A DNA stretch of 64,000 nucleotides, from the NCBI GenBank assembly GCA_037133915.1, contig JBAXND010000012.1, forward strand, positions 29,336 through 93,335, read 5' to 3'. This document shows, one piece after another, positions 1 to 9,136 of the stretch (its first letter is position 1; the number at the start of each line of letters is the position of its first letter). Below the pieces are notes generated by a model. It saw nothing but the letters and a program-made list of their open reading frames with translations, was not told the DNA's origin and did no database searches. Made by a program: the position numbers and the translations under genes. The DNA comes from Bacteroidota bacterium (lineage in GTDB: Bacteria > Bacteroidota > Bacteroidia > Bacteroidales > CAIWKO01).

Positions 1-3000
1 CTCCTCAATGGTGCAGCCGTTCATTTAACCGCTGTAACTGCAGATATTGATGGTCAGCCAAGAGATCCGTCAACACCCGACATCGGTGCCGATGAATTTT
101 CAGGCAGTTCTTTAAATCCCGGAACCATTAGTGGTAATACCACAGTATGTTCAGGGCTGACAGGTATTTCCTACGCTATTACACCAATTCCGGGTGCCAG
201 CAGTTATACATGGACTGTTCCATCGGGATGGACAATAACTTCAGGTCAGGGAAGCAGCTCAATACTGGTTTCTACAGGTTCAAATTCGGGAAGTATCTGC
301 GTTTTTGCAACAAACAGTTGCGGAACCGGTTCCACATCATGTCTTTCAGTTAATAACACCGGCTCTATCAGCCCGGGTGCTGTATCAGGAACTGCAGTTG
401 TTTGCGGAAATCAGGCAGGTCTCGTCTATTCCATTTCATCAGTTTCAGGTGCAACGGCCTACAACTGGACTGTTCCTTCAGGTTGGTCAATTACATCAGG
501 GCAGAATACTACATCACTTACAGTTACGTCAGGAGCTAATTCGGGCAATATCTGCGTTACGGTTACAAGCGGATGCGGTACATCATCACCTTCCTGCATG
601 GCTATTACCGTTTCTAATAACGTTGGAACTCCGTCATCTATTTCCGGTTCATCCATCGTTTGCTCATCCGATACGGGTCTCGTTTACACAATTACATCAC
701 AGCCCGACGCTGTATCTTATACCTGGAGCGTGCCGATTGGCTGGACTATAACTCAAGGACAGGGAACTGTGTCAATTAAAGTAAATGCGAGCCTTGCCAG
801 TGGAAATATCTGCGTAATCGCTAACAGTTCATGCGGAGTGCAGTCGCTTCAGTCATGCACCGGTATCACTGTAAATAATGGTGTGGCAACACCGGGGTCT
901 ATTTCAGGCAGTGCTTCAGTTTGCTCGAATCTTGCGGGTATCGCATATAGTATAAGCCCCGTGTCAGGAGCTATTTCCTATACCTGGAGCGTTCCGACAG
1001 GATGGAGTATAACATCAGGACAGGGCACTAATGCAATCATAGTAACATCCGGAACACTTGGAGGCAATATTTGCGTTACCGCGGTTAATAACTGTGGTGT
1101 AACATCAGGCGCATCCTGTGCGAATGTTTCTATCATTTCAAGTATGCCTCCTCCGGGAACTATCGCCGGTTTAAGCGGCGTATGCCCAAGTCAATCAGGT
1201 CTCACCTATTCAGTGAATACGATTCAGGGTGCCGTTTCTTATACATGGACAGTACCCACAGGTTGGACAATAACAGGTGGACAAGGAACAAACAACATTG
1301 TTGTTACTTCCGGAACATCGAATGGTACCATCTGCGTTACCGCGACGAATTCCTGCAATCTGACCTCTACATCTTCATGTCTGAATGTCAATATTACAAC
1401 TACCTTCCCTGCACCGGCAAGTATTACAGGTAACAGTATCGTTTGTCTGAGCCAGCAGGGCATTACTTATACAGCAGCAACCGTCCCCGGCGCAGCATCC
1501 TATAACTGGACTGTACCAACCGGATGGATTATCACTTCAGGACAAGGCACAACAGATATTACTGTTACGTCAGGTACAACAGGCGGAAATATTTGCGTTA
1601 CCGCCAGCAACGCTTGTGGTATAATATCTACTGCAACATGTATGGTGGTTAGCATCAATACAAATATGCAGGCACCCGGTGGCATCATTGGCTCAGCAAG
1701 TGTTTGTCCAAGTATGGCAGGACTCAGCTACTCCATCACTCCGGTTAGTGGCGCGGTTTCGTATGCATGGGTAGTTCCCACGGGATGGACCATAAACTCC
1801 GGACAAGGTACAACGGCTATTAATGTTACTTCAGGTACGGCCGGTGGTTCTATCTGCGTTACCGCGACTAACTCATGCGGCACTACTTCAGTCTCATCGT
1901 GCTTCTCTATAAGCATTAACAGCACCGTGGCTATACCCGGAACTATTTCCGGTAATGCCAGCGTTTGCTCCGGTCTGGCTGGTGAGGTGTATTCGGTACA
2001 ACCGGTGAACGGAGCGGTGTCATACACCTGGAGCACGCCTACCGGATGGACTATTACTTCCGGACAAGGCTCAAATACTATTACCGTTACTTCCGGTTCT
2101 GTCGGTGGCAGCATTTGCGTGTCGGCAGTTAACGTTTGCGGCAGCAGCTCATCCAACTCATGTCTGCCCGTTTCTATTACGACTACTATGCAGGCTCCGG
2201 GAGCTATCACAGGTCTTACGGGCGTTTGCCCCAACCAGCCGTTGCTTACTTATTCTGTAACCGCAGTTCCGGGCGCTTCTTCTTACACTTGGACCGTACC
2301 AACGGGCTGGACCATTGCGGCAGGACAGGGCACCAACTCGATTACGGTGACTTCAGGAAGTACTAACGGAGCTATCTGTGTTACGGCTACCAACGCCTGT
2401 AACATAACCTCCTCTGCAACGTGCATTAATGTAAATATCAGTTCTACTTTCCCGGCTCCTTCGAGCATCATTGGTAATAATTTCGTGTGCCAGAACACTC
2501 AGGGACTCTATTACTCCGTTACGCCCGTGCCGGGTGCTGTTTCATATACATGGTCAACGCCTTCAGGATATATAATAACAGGTGGACAGGGTACCGATAA
2601 TATTGTGCTCACTTCAGGTACTTCAGGCGGAAATCTTTGTGTTACGGCAACCAATGCCTGCGGCATCACTTCGGTGGCTACTTGCCTGGCTATTTCTATA
2701 AACTCAGGGATGCAGTCTCCGGGCACCATCACCGGCGTTTCTACGGTTTGCTCTAACCAGACAGGACTTACCTACTCGGTGGTTCCGGTCAGCGGGGCGG
2801 CATCATACACATGGACTCTGCCCAACGGATGGATTATTCTTTCCGGTCAGGGAACTGCCAGTATTACGGCAACTTCAGGTGTATCGGGCGGCAGCCTGTG
2901 CGTTACTGCAACAAATGCATGCGGTATCACTTCGGTAGCTTCATGTCAGGCGGTGTCCATTAACAGCACCATTCCTACTCCGGGAACCATTACTGGTATT

Positions 3001-5268
3001 GCTTCGGTTTGCCCGAATCTGGCAGGGCTGGTTTACAGCATTCAGCCGGTGGCAGGTGCGGTCTCATATACATGGACTGTACCAACGGGATGGACCATTT
3101 CATCAGGTCAGGGGACAAGCACCATTTCGGTGGCGTCGGGTAGCGGTAATGGCAACCTTTGCGTTACGGCTACAAACTCATGCGGGGTGACATCATCTTC
3201 GTCCTGCTTGCCGGTATCTATTGCCACATCAATGCAGGCGCCTGCAGCTATTACTGGTTTGGCTGCCGTTTGTCAGGGACAGGCTGGTATATCCTATTCG
3301 GTCACTCCGGTGCCGGGTGCCGTTTCCTATTCATGGAACGTACCCTCGGGATGGGTGATTAACTCAGGACAGGGGACCGACAACATCAATGTGACTGCAG
3401 GCAACTCTAACGGAAGCATCTGTGTAAACGCAACCAACTCTTGCAACCTCACATCACAGCCTACCTGTCTTACCGTATCGATTAATACAAGCATGCAATC
3501 CCCGGGCCTCATATCGGGTGTGGCCAGTGTTTGCCCCAGTCAGTCAGGTTTGATATATGCTATCACTCCGGTGGCAGGTGCTACATTATATACATGGACA
3601 CTGCCCACAGGCTGGATTATCAACTCAGGTCAGGGTACCGACAATATCAATGTTACGGCCGGTTCAGGTAGCGGTAGCGTTTGCGTGACCGCGACAAACA
3701 CCTGTAATAACACTTCGGCGCCTTCATGTCTGAGCGTTTCGTCTAACTCTTCGGTTTCTGCACCGGGTACCATCAGCGGTAATCCGGGAGTGTGCCCGGG
3801 ACAGACAGGTCTTAACTACAGCATCCTCCCGGTTACGGGGGCTTCATCATACAACTGGACATTCCCAACCGGATGGATTATTACTTCCGGGCAGGGTACT
3901 ACTACCGTGAGTGTGATTGCCGGTAGTGCCAGCGGAAGTATTTGTGTGACCGCACTCAACTCCTGCGGACTCACTTCTACCGCTTCATGTACTTCGGTCA
4001 CTGTTTCCAATTCTCTTGCTGCTCCGGGTACAATTACCGGAAACGACAGCGTTTGCGGTGGAAACTCAGGACTCACCTACTCTATTGCTCCGGTGAGCGG
4101 TGCAAGCACTTACAACTGGACACTGCCTTCGGGATGGGCCATTACTGCCGGTGCAGGTACTACTACTATTAACGTTACAAGCGGAACAATCAGCGGCAGC
4201 ATTTGCGTAACGGCCGGTAACGGCTGTTCGGTGAGTACCGCGTCATGCCGCAACGTGGTGGTGAAAGCCGTGGTGGGTACGCCTCTTTCTATCTCCGGAA
4301 ACAGTAATATTTGCGGTGGCAATACCGGACTTGCATATTCAATATCGCCGGTTGCTAATGCTACGGCTTACTCTTGGACCGTCCCCAACGGATGGACCAT
4401 TACTTCAGGACAGGGCTCTGCAAGCATTATGGTAAATGCCGGTACAAACCCGGGCACCATTTGTGTGGTGGCATCCAACGCATGCTCTTCCAGTTCGGCT
4501 GCTTGTATTCCGGTAACCGTTGGACAGGCCCCGGCACAGCCCACGGCTGTTTACGGACCCGACAGCATTTGCCCCAACACCACAGGACAGGTATTCTACA
4601 CGAACAATGTGTCGGGTGCAAGCTCCTACTTCTGGTCATTCCCGGCAGGCTGCGTGATTGTGTCAGGACAGGGTACCACCATGGTTACCGTCGATATGGG
4701 TGCTGTTGGTGGAACCATCTCGGTGGTGGCGTCCAACTCCTGCGGAAACAGTGCTGCGGCAACACACGCAATAGGGCTGTATCCCGTTCCGGCTATTCCG
4801 GTGATTTCCGTTTCAGGAAACAATCTGATATCTACTTCTGCATACGCTTACCAGTGGCAGCTCAACGGTAGCGAGATTCCGGGAGCTGTGCTGCAGGCTA
4901 TCGCACCATCGGGCTCCGGATTCTACAACGTAACCGTTTACAACAGCTTCGGCTGCTCGGCTACTTCGGCGCCGTTCTCATACAATGCCAGCGGTGTGGA
5001 TGAAGTAACTACCGATGCTTCGGGAATGAACGTATATCCAAACCCGGTGCATACCATGCTTACCCTGACAGCTGACTTTGCTCAGGAACAAACGTTCTCA
5101 GTAAGGTTGATGAATGTTTTGGGCGAGCTGGTTAACGTAATTGACGATAACTACACAGGTACAGCATACTCCAGAACTGTGAATATGGAACAGCTTCCTT
5201 CAGGCGTTTACTACATCATTCTCAGCACTAAGGATAAAAATATCTATACCAAAGTGGTCAAAAACTAA
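1..5268 (+). CDS. Giant secreted PKD-like repeat protein with T9SS type A sorting domain (5' end outside window)
   Basis: The frame is open from the first base, so the start lies upstream; about 1755 residues are visible. A short stretch ending in DIGADEF, typical of the end of a parallel beta-helix/anchor domain, is followed by about 18 tandem units of roughly 86 residues. Each unit begins P-G-x-I-x-G, then VC, SYTWTVPTGWTI, SGQGT, ICVTA and NSCG. After a final Ig-like stretch the last ~80 residues form a type A T9SS C-terminal domain (VYPNP near its start, SGVYYI near its end). The protein is therefore probably exported by the type IX system and anchored or released at the cell surface. The two Cys per unit may form disulfides. 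The ligand is unknown. The stop is followed directly by a strong terminator. Confidence 0.9.
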   Translation, partial: LLNGAAVHLTAVTADIDGQPRDPSTPDIGADEFSGSSLNPGTISGNTTVCSGLTGISYAITPIPGASSYTWTVPSGWTITSGQGSSSILVSTGSNSGSICVFATNSCGTGSTSCLSVNNTGSISPGAVSGTAVVCGNQAGLVYSISSVSGATAYNWTVPSGWSITSGQNTTSLTVTSGANSGNICVTVTSGCGTSSPSCMAITVSNNVGTPSSISGSSIVCSSDTGLVYTITSQPDAVSYTWSVPIGWTITQGQGTVSIKVNASLASGNICVIANSSCGVQSLQSCTGITVNNGVATPGSISGSASVCSNLAGIAYSISPVSGAISYTWSVPTGWSITSGQGTNAIIVTSGTLGGNICVTAVNNCGVTSGASCANVSIISSMPPPGTIAGLSGVCPSQSGLTYSVNTIQGAVSYTWTVPTGWTITGGQGTNNIVVTSGTSNGTICVTATNSCNLTSTSSCLNVNITTTFPAPASITGNSIVCLSQQGITYTAATVPGAASYNWTVPTGWIITSGQGTTDITVTSGTTGGNICVTASNACGIISTATCMVVSINTNMQAPGGIIGSASVCPSMAGLSYSITPVSGAVSYAWVVPTGWTINSGQGTTAINVTSGTAGGSICVTATNSCGTTSVSSCFSISINSTVAIPGTISGNASVCSGLAGEVYSVQPVNGAVSYTWSTPTGWTITSGQGSNTITVTSGSVGGSICVSAVNVCGSSSSNSCLPVSITTTMQAPGAITGLTGVCPNQPLLTYSVTAVPGASSYTWTVPTGWTIAAGQGTNSITVTSGSTNGAICVTATNACNITSSATCINVNISSTFPAPSSIIGNNFVCQNTQGLYYSVTPVPGAVSYTWSTPSGYIITGGQGTDNIVLTSGTSGGNLCVTATNACGITSVATCLAISINSGMQSPGTITGVSTVCSNQTGLTYSVVPVSGAASYTWTLPNGWIILSGQGTASITATSGVSGGSLCVTATNACGITSVASCQAVSINSTIPTPGTITGIASVCPNLAGLVYSIQPVAGAVSYTWTVPTGWTISSGQGTSTISVASGSGNGNLCVTATNSCGVTSSSSCLPVSIATSMQAPAAITGLAAVCQGQAGISYSVTPVPGAVSYSWNVPSGWVINSGQGTDNINVTAGNSNGSICVNATNSCNLTSQPTCLTVSINTSMQSPGLISGVASVCPSQSGLIYAITPVAGATLYTWTLPTGWIINSGQGTDNINVTAGSGSGSVCVTATNTCNNTSAPSCLSVSSNSSVSAPGTISGNPGVCPGQTGLNYSILPVTGASSYNWTFPTGWIITSGQGTTTVSVIAGSASGSICVTALNSCGLTSTASCTSVTVSNSLAAPGTITGNDSVCGGNSGLTYSIAPVSGASTYNWTLPSGWAITAGAGTTTINVTSGTISGSICVTAGNGCSVSTASCRNVVVKAVVGTPLSISGNSNICGGNTGLAYSISPVANATAYSWTVPNGWTITSGQGSASIMVNAGTNPGTICVVASNACSSSSAACIPVTVGQAPAQPTAVYGPDSICPNTTGQVFYTNNVSGASSYFWSFPAGCVIVSGQGTTMVTVDMGAVGGTISVVASNSCGNSAAATHAIGLYPVPAIPVISVSGNNLISTSAYAYQWQLNGSEIPGAVLQAIAPSGSGFYNVTVYNSFGCSATSAPFSYNASGVDEVTTDASGMNVYPNPVHTMLTLTADFAQEQTFSVRLMNVLGELVNVIDDNYTGTAYSRTVNMEQLPSGVYYIILSTKDKNIYTKVVKN
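118..4770 (+). repeat. About 18 tandem ~258-bp coding repeats (PKD-like units)
   Basis: The direct repeats encode the ~86-residue PKD-like units of the first gene. Unit starts recur about every 258 bp, for example near 118, 372 and 631. Units are diverged but share near-identical blocks around the codons for TWTVPTGWTI and SGQG, so the region could recombine or be mis-assembled. It is coding in one frame; the open frames on the other strand are shadows of it. Confidence 0.85.
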
Positions 5269-5284
5269 AGTTCATCTATTCATT

Positions 5285-5318
5285 AAAAAAGCCGTACCAG
5301 AAATGATACGGCTTTTTT
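5285..5318 (+). terminator. Rho-independent terminator after the PKD-like gene
   Basis: A 12-bp perfect stem, AAAAAAGCCGTA (5285-5296) pairing with TACGGCTTTTTT (5307-5318), encloses a 10-base loop and ends in six T. It sits 16 bp after the stop codon and just before the nikR promoter. Confidence 0.9.
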
Positions 5319-5320
5319 AT

Positions 5321-5351
5321 TTGGGAATTCAGAAAAAACATTATATTTTTG
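5321..5351 (+). promoter_or_regulatory. nikR promoter, Bacteroidetes type
   Basis: TTG at 5321-5323, a 20-bp spacer, then TATTTTTG at 5344-5351 match the Bacteroidetes -33/-7 pattern TTG-N19..21-TAnnTTTG. Transcription would start near 5357, inside the NikR-like operator, which fits autorepression. Confidence 0.7.
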
Positions 5352-5378
5352 TAACACTATTTTATAAAAAAGTGTTAC
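5351..5378 (+). promoter_or_regulatory. NikR-type operator 1 (upstream of nikR)
   Basis: Perfect inverted repeat GTAACACT-N12-AGTGTTAC, 28 bp overall. Read as GTAACA-N16-TGTTAC it has the same 6-16-6 geometry as the known E. coli NikR site GTATGA-N16-TCATAC. It begins at the last base of the -7 element and ends 1 bp before the nikR ATG. Confidence 0.75.
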
Positions 5379-5379
5379 G

Positions 5380-5778
5380 ATGCAAATAAGATTCAGTGTT
5401 TCTCTGGACGAAGACCTGATGTTTGAACTTGATGAACTGGTGGCCAAACACCAGTTTCCAAACCGTTCTCAGGCAATACGATTTCTTATAAAAAACTCTT
5501 CGGTCAGCGAAAAATGGGACAAAAATAAAATCGTGGCAGGTGCAATTGTTATCGTTTACGATCATCATAAACGTGAGTTAAACAGCCGCTTGATGAGCGT
5601 TCAGCACGATTATCATCAACTAATTCTGTCAACACAGCATGTACATATTGCTCATGACCTCTGCCTTGAGACGATAGCCGTTAAGGGAAAAGCATTGCAC
5701 TTACTAAACCTTGCCGACATGATTATTTCAACTAAGGGAATACAGCACGGAAAGCTTGTAATGACAGACATCGGTTAA
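5380..5778 (+). CDS. nikR: Nickel-responsive transcriptional regulator NikR
   Basis: 132 residues, the usual NikR length. Residues 1-45 form a ribbon-helix-helix DNA-binding domain (IRFSVSLDEDL, then RSQAIRFLI). The rest is the ACT-like nickel-binding, tetramer-forming domain. The square-planar Ni(II) ligands of E. coli NikR are present at the same positions: His76, His87, His89 and Cys95. The gene lies between two matching 28-bp operators and directly before a nickel permease gene. It probably represses nickel uptake, and itself, when Ni(II) is sufficient. The large nickel demand of the two [NiFe] hydrogenases in this window explains the context. Confidence 0.93.
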   Translation: MQIRFSVSLDEDLMFELDELVAKHQFPNRSQAIRFLIKNSSVSEKWDKNKIVAGAIVIVYDHHKRELNSRLMSVQHDYHQLILSTQHVHIAHDLCLETIAVKGKALHLLNLADMIISTKGIQHGKLVMTDIG

Positions 5779-5793
5779 TTAAAAAATAAAGGC

Positions 5794-5821
5794 GTAATAC
5801 TATTTTTAAAAAAAGTAATAC
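5794..5821 (+). promoter_or_regulatory. NikR-type operator 2 (upstream of nickel permease)
   Basis: GTAATACT-N12-AGTAATAC is an inverted repeat with 7 of 8 arm positions paired. It has the same 8-12-8 geometry as operator 1 and ends 3 bp before the permease ATG. No clear -7 element lies with it, so it may act within a nikR-permease transcript or on an unseen promoter. Confidence 0.6.
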
Positions 5822-5824
5822 TAA

Positions 5825-6538
5825 ATGACGCAGGAAGCAATACTACTTTTAACTACAACTATTTCCATTGCATTTATTCATACCCTTATCGGGCCTGACC
5901 ACTATCTGCCGTTCATTGTAATCGCTAAAGCAAAAAAATGGAGCTTATCAAAAACTGCATGGTTCACGGCATTATGCGGCATCGGGCACGTTGGAAGTTC
6001 AGTAATATTAGGATTTATCGGCATCGCGCTTGGAATAGCGGTTGGCAAGCTTGAGCTGTGGGAAGGAGTCCGCGGAAGCGTAATTTCATATCTATTTACT
6101 GGATTTGGGTTGGCTTACCTGATATGGGGAATACGAAGAGCTGTGCGCAACAGGCCGCACAAACATTTACATTTTCATGGTGACGGCAGCACCCATGTTC
6201 ATGAACATGCGCATCATCAAGAGCATCTGCATGTGCATGAAACAGCAGGGAAAAAGAATCTCACACCCTGGATATTATTTACAATTTTTATTTTTGGACC
6301 GTGTGAACCTTTGATACCGCTTGTAATGTTTCCTGCGGCCAAGCATGATTACTCCACACTTACACTGATTACACTGGCATTTGGTGCGGTAACCATTGGC
6401 ACGATGATCAGCCTTGTACTGGCAACTTCATACGGATTAAAATTTCTGCCGATGAAGAAAATGGAAAAGTACAGCCACGCACTGGCGGGCGGCACCATAT
6501 TTTTATGTGGGCTTGGAATGTTATTTCTTGGTCTTTAA
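5825..6538 (+). CDS. Probable nickel/cobalt permease (UreH/NiCoT-related membrane protein)
   Basis: 237 residues with about six hydrophobic segments. A signature HTLIGPDHYLPF (about residues 19-30) resembles the HX4DH metal-recognition motif of NiCoT permeases. A cytoplasmic or periplasmic loop at about residues 116-140 is very rich in His and probably captures metal. FGPCEPLIPL in the second half is typical of UreH-like transporters. It follows nikR and a NikR-like operator, so the transported ion is probably Ni(II) for the hydrogenases. There are no urease genes here, so the UreH name reflects family only. The stop lies 5 bp from the convergent hypB stop. Confidence 0.8.
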   Translation: MTQEAILLLTTTISIAFIHTLIGPDHYLPFIVIAKAKKWSLSKTAWFTALCGIGHVGSSVILGFIGIALGIAVGKLELWEGVRGSVISYLFTGFGLAYLIWGIRRAVRNRPHKHLHFHGDGSTHVHEHAHHQEHLHVHETAGKKNLTPWILFTIFIFGPCEPLIPLVMFPAAKHDYSTLTLITLAFGAVTIGTMISLVLATSYGLKFLPMKKMEKYSHALAGGTIFLCGLGMLFLGL

Positions 6539-6543
6539 CAGCA

Positions 6544-7470
6544 TCATCCCTTATGGTTGGCACGTAACCATTCGTACCATGTATCCATTCCTTCACCTGA
6601 TTTTACAGATAGTTCAATAAATTCAAGATGGTGGTTTACTCTCAGCGCGTATTCTTTTGCTTTTTCAATACTGAAATCCACGTAGGGTAGCAAATCTGTT
6701 TTATTGATGATACAAAGCCCCGACGACATGAACATGTTCGGGTATTTCAACGGCTTGTCCTCACCTTCTGTAACGCTGATAATAACAACTCTTTTAGCTT
6801 CGCCAAGATCGAACAGCGACGGGCACACGAGGTTACCGACATTTTCTATTATAAGAACTGACTTTTCGGAAATATCAAGTTTTTTAACCGCTTTATTTAC
6901 CATATCGGCATCGAGATGGCAGCCATTTCCGGTGTTGATTTGGACAACCGGAGCGCCGGTAGCATGAATACGTTCGGCGTCATTCATGGTTTGTTGATCG
7001 CCTTCGATTACCGAAAAAGAAATTTCATTCTTAAGTTCGTTGATGGTTCGTTCTAAAAGGCTTGTCTTTCCAGAGCCTGGAGAGCTTACAAGATTGAGTG
7101 TGAAAATATTTTTCGCTTCAAAATAACCACGATTACGTTCTGCCAGCTTATCATTTTTCTGCATGATACTCTGCTCCAGAACTATTTCCCGCGAATGCGC
7201 ATGCTCATGCGGATGATTGTGATCATGATCATGCTCTGAATGTTCGTTGTCATGATTGTGTGAGTGCTCATGACCTTCGTGAGAATGCTCGTGATTGTAG
7301 TGATGATGATGCTCGTGCTCATGCTGGCTATCGTCATGAACATGGTCATGGTTATGATGGTAACTGTGTTCATGGCCATGCGTATGCTCATGGTCGTGAT
7401 GATGCTCGGTGTCTTCGCCGGGTTTCCGGATTGTTATATCGTCATGGCCGCAGCCGCAGGTATCGCACAT
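6544..7470 (-). CDS. hypB: Hydrogenase nickel incorporation GTPase HypB
   Basis: 308 residues. HypB is the GTPase that, with HypA, inserts Ni into the large subunit of [NiFe] hydrogenases. The N-terminus has the high-affinity metal motif with Cys2, Cys5 and Cys7. Next comes a tract at residues 23-92 with 34 His, which could store nickel. The G domain follows, with P-loop SSPGSGKTS (about 129-137), the GTPase metal-site Cys/His region (GNGCHLD) and NKTDLL for guanine specificity. The gene is last in hypE-hypA-hypB. A histidine tract this long is at the high end for the family and fits a nickel-hungry cell. Confidence 0.96.
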   Translation of the reverse strand: MCDTCGCGHDDITIRKPGEDTEHHHDHEHTHGHEHSYHHNHDHVHDDSQHEHEHHHHYNHEHSHEGHEHSHNHDNEHSEHDHDHNHPHEHAHSREIVLEQSIMQKNDKLAERNRGYFEAKNIFTLNLVSSPGSGKTSLLERTINELKNEISFSVIEGDQQTMNDAERIHATGAPVVQINTGNGCHLDADMVNKAVKKLDISEKSVLIIENVGNLVCPSLFDLGEAKRVVIISVTEGEDKPLKYPNMFMSSGLCIINKTDLLPYVDFSIEKAKEYALRVNHHLEFIELSVKSGEGMDTWYEWLRANHKG

Positions 7471-7540
7471 TTATTTTAAAATTATAAATTGTGAATTTTA
7501 GATTATAAATTAAAGGTCGATTGATTTAAATGGAATCATG

Positions 7541-7548
7541 CAAAGTTA
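7541..7548 (-). promoter_or_regulatory. Possible internal promoter before hypB
   Basis: TAACTTTG on the minus strand fits the -7 consensus TAnnTTTG and overlaps the hypA stop, about 70 bp before hypB. No good -33 TTG is seen, so it is weakly supported. Confidence 0.35.
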
Positions 7549-7896
7549 CGGATTCTGTTCTATATGGATTGATTTTACGCGGAGTTCTTTTCCATGAATA
7601 ATATCATACTGAGTGCTGTTACAAACAGGGCAAATACCATAAATATCATCCATAACAAATTCGGTTCCGCATTTGAGGCAGTGCGCCTGAGCAGCAATAA
7701 AGTCAATTTTAAGGGTTGATTTATCAAGTAATGTATCTTTTACTGCAATTTCCCAGGCAAATTCAAGATTATCGGGAATCACACCGGATATGGCGCCGAC
7801 CTCTATCTCAACGACGGTTACGCATGCCGCGCCTTGCTGCTTTGCAGATTCTTCAACAATTTCGATGATATTTTGAGCTACTGACAGTTCGTGCAT
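7546..7896 (-). CDS. hypA: Hydrogenase nickel chaperone HypA
   Basis: 116 residues, full length. HypA delivers Ni(II) to the hydrogenase large subunit together with HypB. It starts Met-His-Glu, where His2 and the N-terminus bind nickel. It has the structural zinc site in two CxxC pairs: Cys73/Cys76 and Cys89/Cys92. It lies between hypE (60 bp upstream) and hypB (75 bp downstream) on the same strand, so the three are probably cotranscribed. Confidence 0.96.
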   Translation of the reverse strand: MHELSVAQNIIEIVEESAKQQGAACVTVVEIEVGAISGVIPDNLEFAWEIAVKDTLLDKSTLKIDFIAAQAHCLKCGTEFVMDDIYGICPVCNSTQYDIIHGKELRVKSIHIEQNP

Positions 7897-7956
7897 AAAG
7901 GCTGTTAATAATTAACAATGAACAATAATGTATTATTTAAACAGAGCAGAGAAATA

Positions 7957-8973
7957 TTAGCAAATCCGGGGGAGTTGCTCTCCTGCCAGCATATCAATAA
8001 TGCGGCTTCCGCCCACAGATGTTTTCATTACTACCATGCCCTTGTTTGTATCAGTAATTTCGCCAATAATGGCGGCTTCCCGTCCATATTCGTCTGCACG
8101 AAGGATATCGAGAATATCAGACGCATCATCAGGTGCAACAACCATAATTACGCGGCCTTCATTTGCCATATACAGAGGATCAAACCCAAAAACCTCACAA
8201 AGTCCTCTAACACTTTCCCTGACAGGAATTGCATCTTCCGAGAGATTAATTCCCACATCCAGTTTTTCGGCAAGCTCACAAACAACAGTAGCAACGCCGC
8301 CGCGGGTCGCATCACGCATAAATTTAACACCATTGCTATTAAGGAGCGTCTTAGCAATCATTTGATTTAACGGAGCACAGTCAGATACCACCTCATTACT
8401 GTATTCAATACTATTGCGTGCACACAATATAGCCGTTCCGTGATCACCAACAGGGCCATTAACAATGATTATGTCGCCGGGAATAATTCCTGTCCCGTGA
8501 CTGATATTTACATTTTTTTCGTCGAGACGTCCTATACCGGCAGTGTTAATAAACACTTTATCGCACTTGCCTTTGTCAACAACTTTTGTATCTCCTGTAA
8601 CAATCAACACACCGGCTTTTTGAGCTTCCTCAGCCATTGTCTTAACGATTGCTTCGAGGTCATCGAAAGGCAATCCTTCTTCAATAATAAATCCACAGGA
8701 AAGGTAAAGCGGAGTGGCGCCTGAGACAGCAATATCATTGACTGTACCGCATATGGCCAGTTTTCCGATGTTTCCGCCGGGAAAGAAAATCGGGTCCACA
8801 ACATATGAATCGGTTGTAAAAGCGAGGTGTTTGCTTTCCACATCCAGCAATGCCGCATCAGTTTGCTGACGCAATATATCGTTATCAAAATACTTCACAA
8901 AAAGTCCCGAGACTAATTCGTGCATCATTTTGCCACCACTGCCGTGATTGAGGAGTACAACTTTTTTCTGCAT
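7957..8973 (-). CDS. hypE: Hydrogenase maturation protein HypE (carbamoyl dehydratase)
   Basis: 338 residues with PurM/AIR-synthase-like folds. HypE takes the carbamoyl group from HypF on its C-terminal Cys and dehydrates it to a thiocyanate, which becomes the CN ligand of the [NiFe] site. The chain ends exactly in the required PRIC, so Cys338 is the acceptor. Near the N-terminus NHGSGGKMMHEL is the conserved nucleotide/metal region, and GDTKVVDKG and DATRGG mark the ATP-binding site. It is the first gene of hypE-hypA-hypB, with a -7-like element about 60 bp upstream. Confidence 0.96.
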   Translation of the reverse strand: MQKKVVLLNHGSGGKMMHELVSGLFVKYFDNDILRQQTDAALLDVESKHLAFTTDSYVVDPIFFPGGNIGKLAICGTVNDIAVSGATPLYLSCGFIIEEGLPFDDLEAIVKTMAEEAQKAGVLIVTGDTKVVDKGKCDKVFINTAGIGRLDEKNVNISHGTGIIPGDIIIVNGPVGDHGTAILCARNSIEYSNEVVSDCAPLNQMIAKTLLNSNGVKFMRDATRGGVATVVCELAEKLDVGINLSEDAIPVRESVRGLCEVFGFDPLYMANEGRVIMVVAPDDASDILDILRADEYGREAAIIGEITDTNKGMVVMKTSVGGSRIIDMLAGEQLPRIC

Positions 8974-9032
8974 TTCTAATGTTTATTCAATTTAGGCTGT
9001 AGAAAATGGTAAATATTATTTTCCCACATCCT

Positions 9033-9041
9033 GCAAAATTA
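9033..9041 (-). promoter_or_regulatory. Probable -7 element of the hypE-hypA-hypB operon
   Basis: TAATTTTGC on the minus strand matches TAnnTTTGC, about 60 bp before the hypE ATG in the divergent gap to the histidine kinase. I see no TTG at the expected -33 distance. Confidence 0.5.
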
Positions 9042-9136
9042 GCACACTTAGCGAAAGCAGCGATAGTTTCCTTGATTTTTATTACAATGACTTCCATTTT
9101 TTTAGCTTATTTTGTATTCCTTCAAACACCCAAGGT

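Noticed and set aside
118..4770. Regular direct repeats resembling a CRISPR or satellite array
   Set aside because: The ~258-bp units are coding in one open frame and encode a protein domain; there are no short identical repeats with unique spacers.
5825..6538. Urease accessory function for the permease
   Set aside because: The UreH resemblance is to a transporter family; no urease genes are present, and nikR and hydrogenase genes explain the need for nickel.
7180..7480. Plus-strand open frames opposite the start of hypB
   Set aside because: They are the reverse reading of the His-rich tract of HypB and have no start context or family resemblance.
7488..7504. TTGTGAA-like Rex half-site before hypB
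   Set aside because: Only one half matches; the partner half is absent and the -7 element lies elsewhere.
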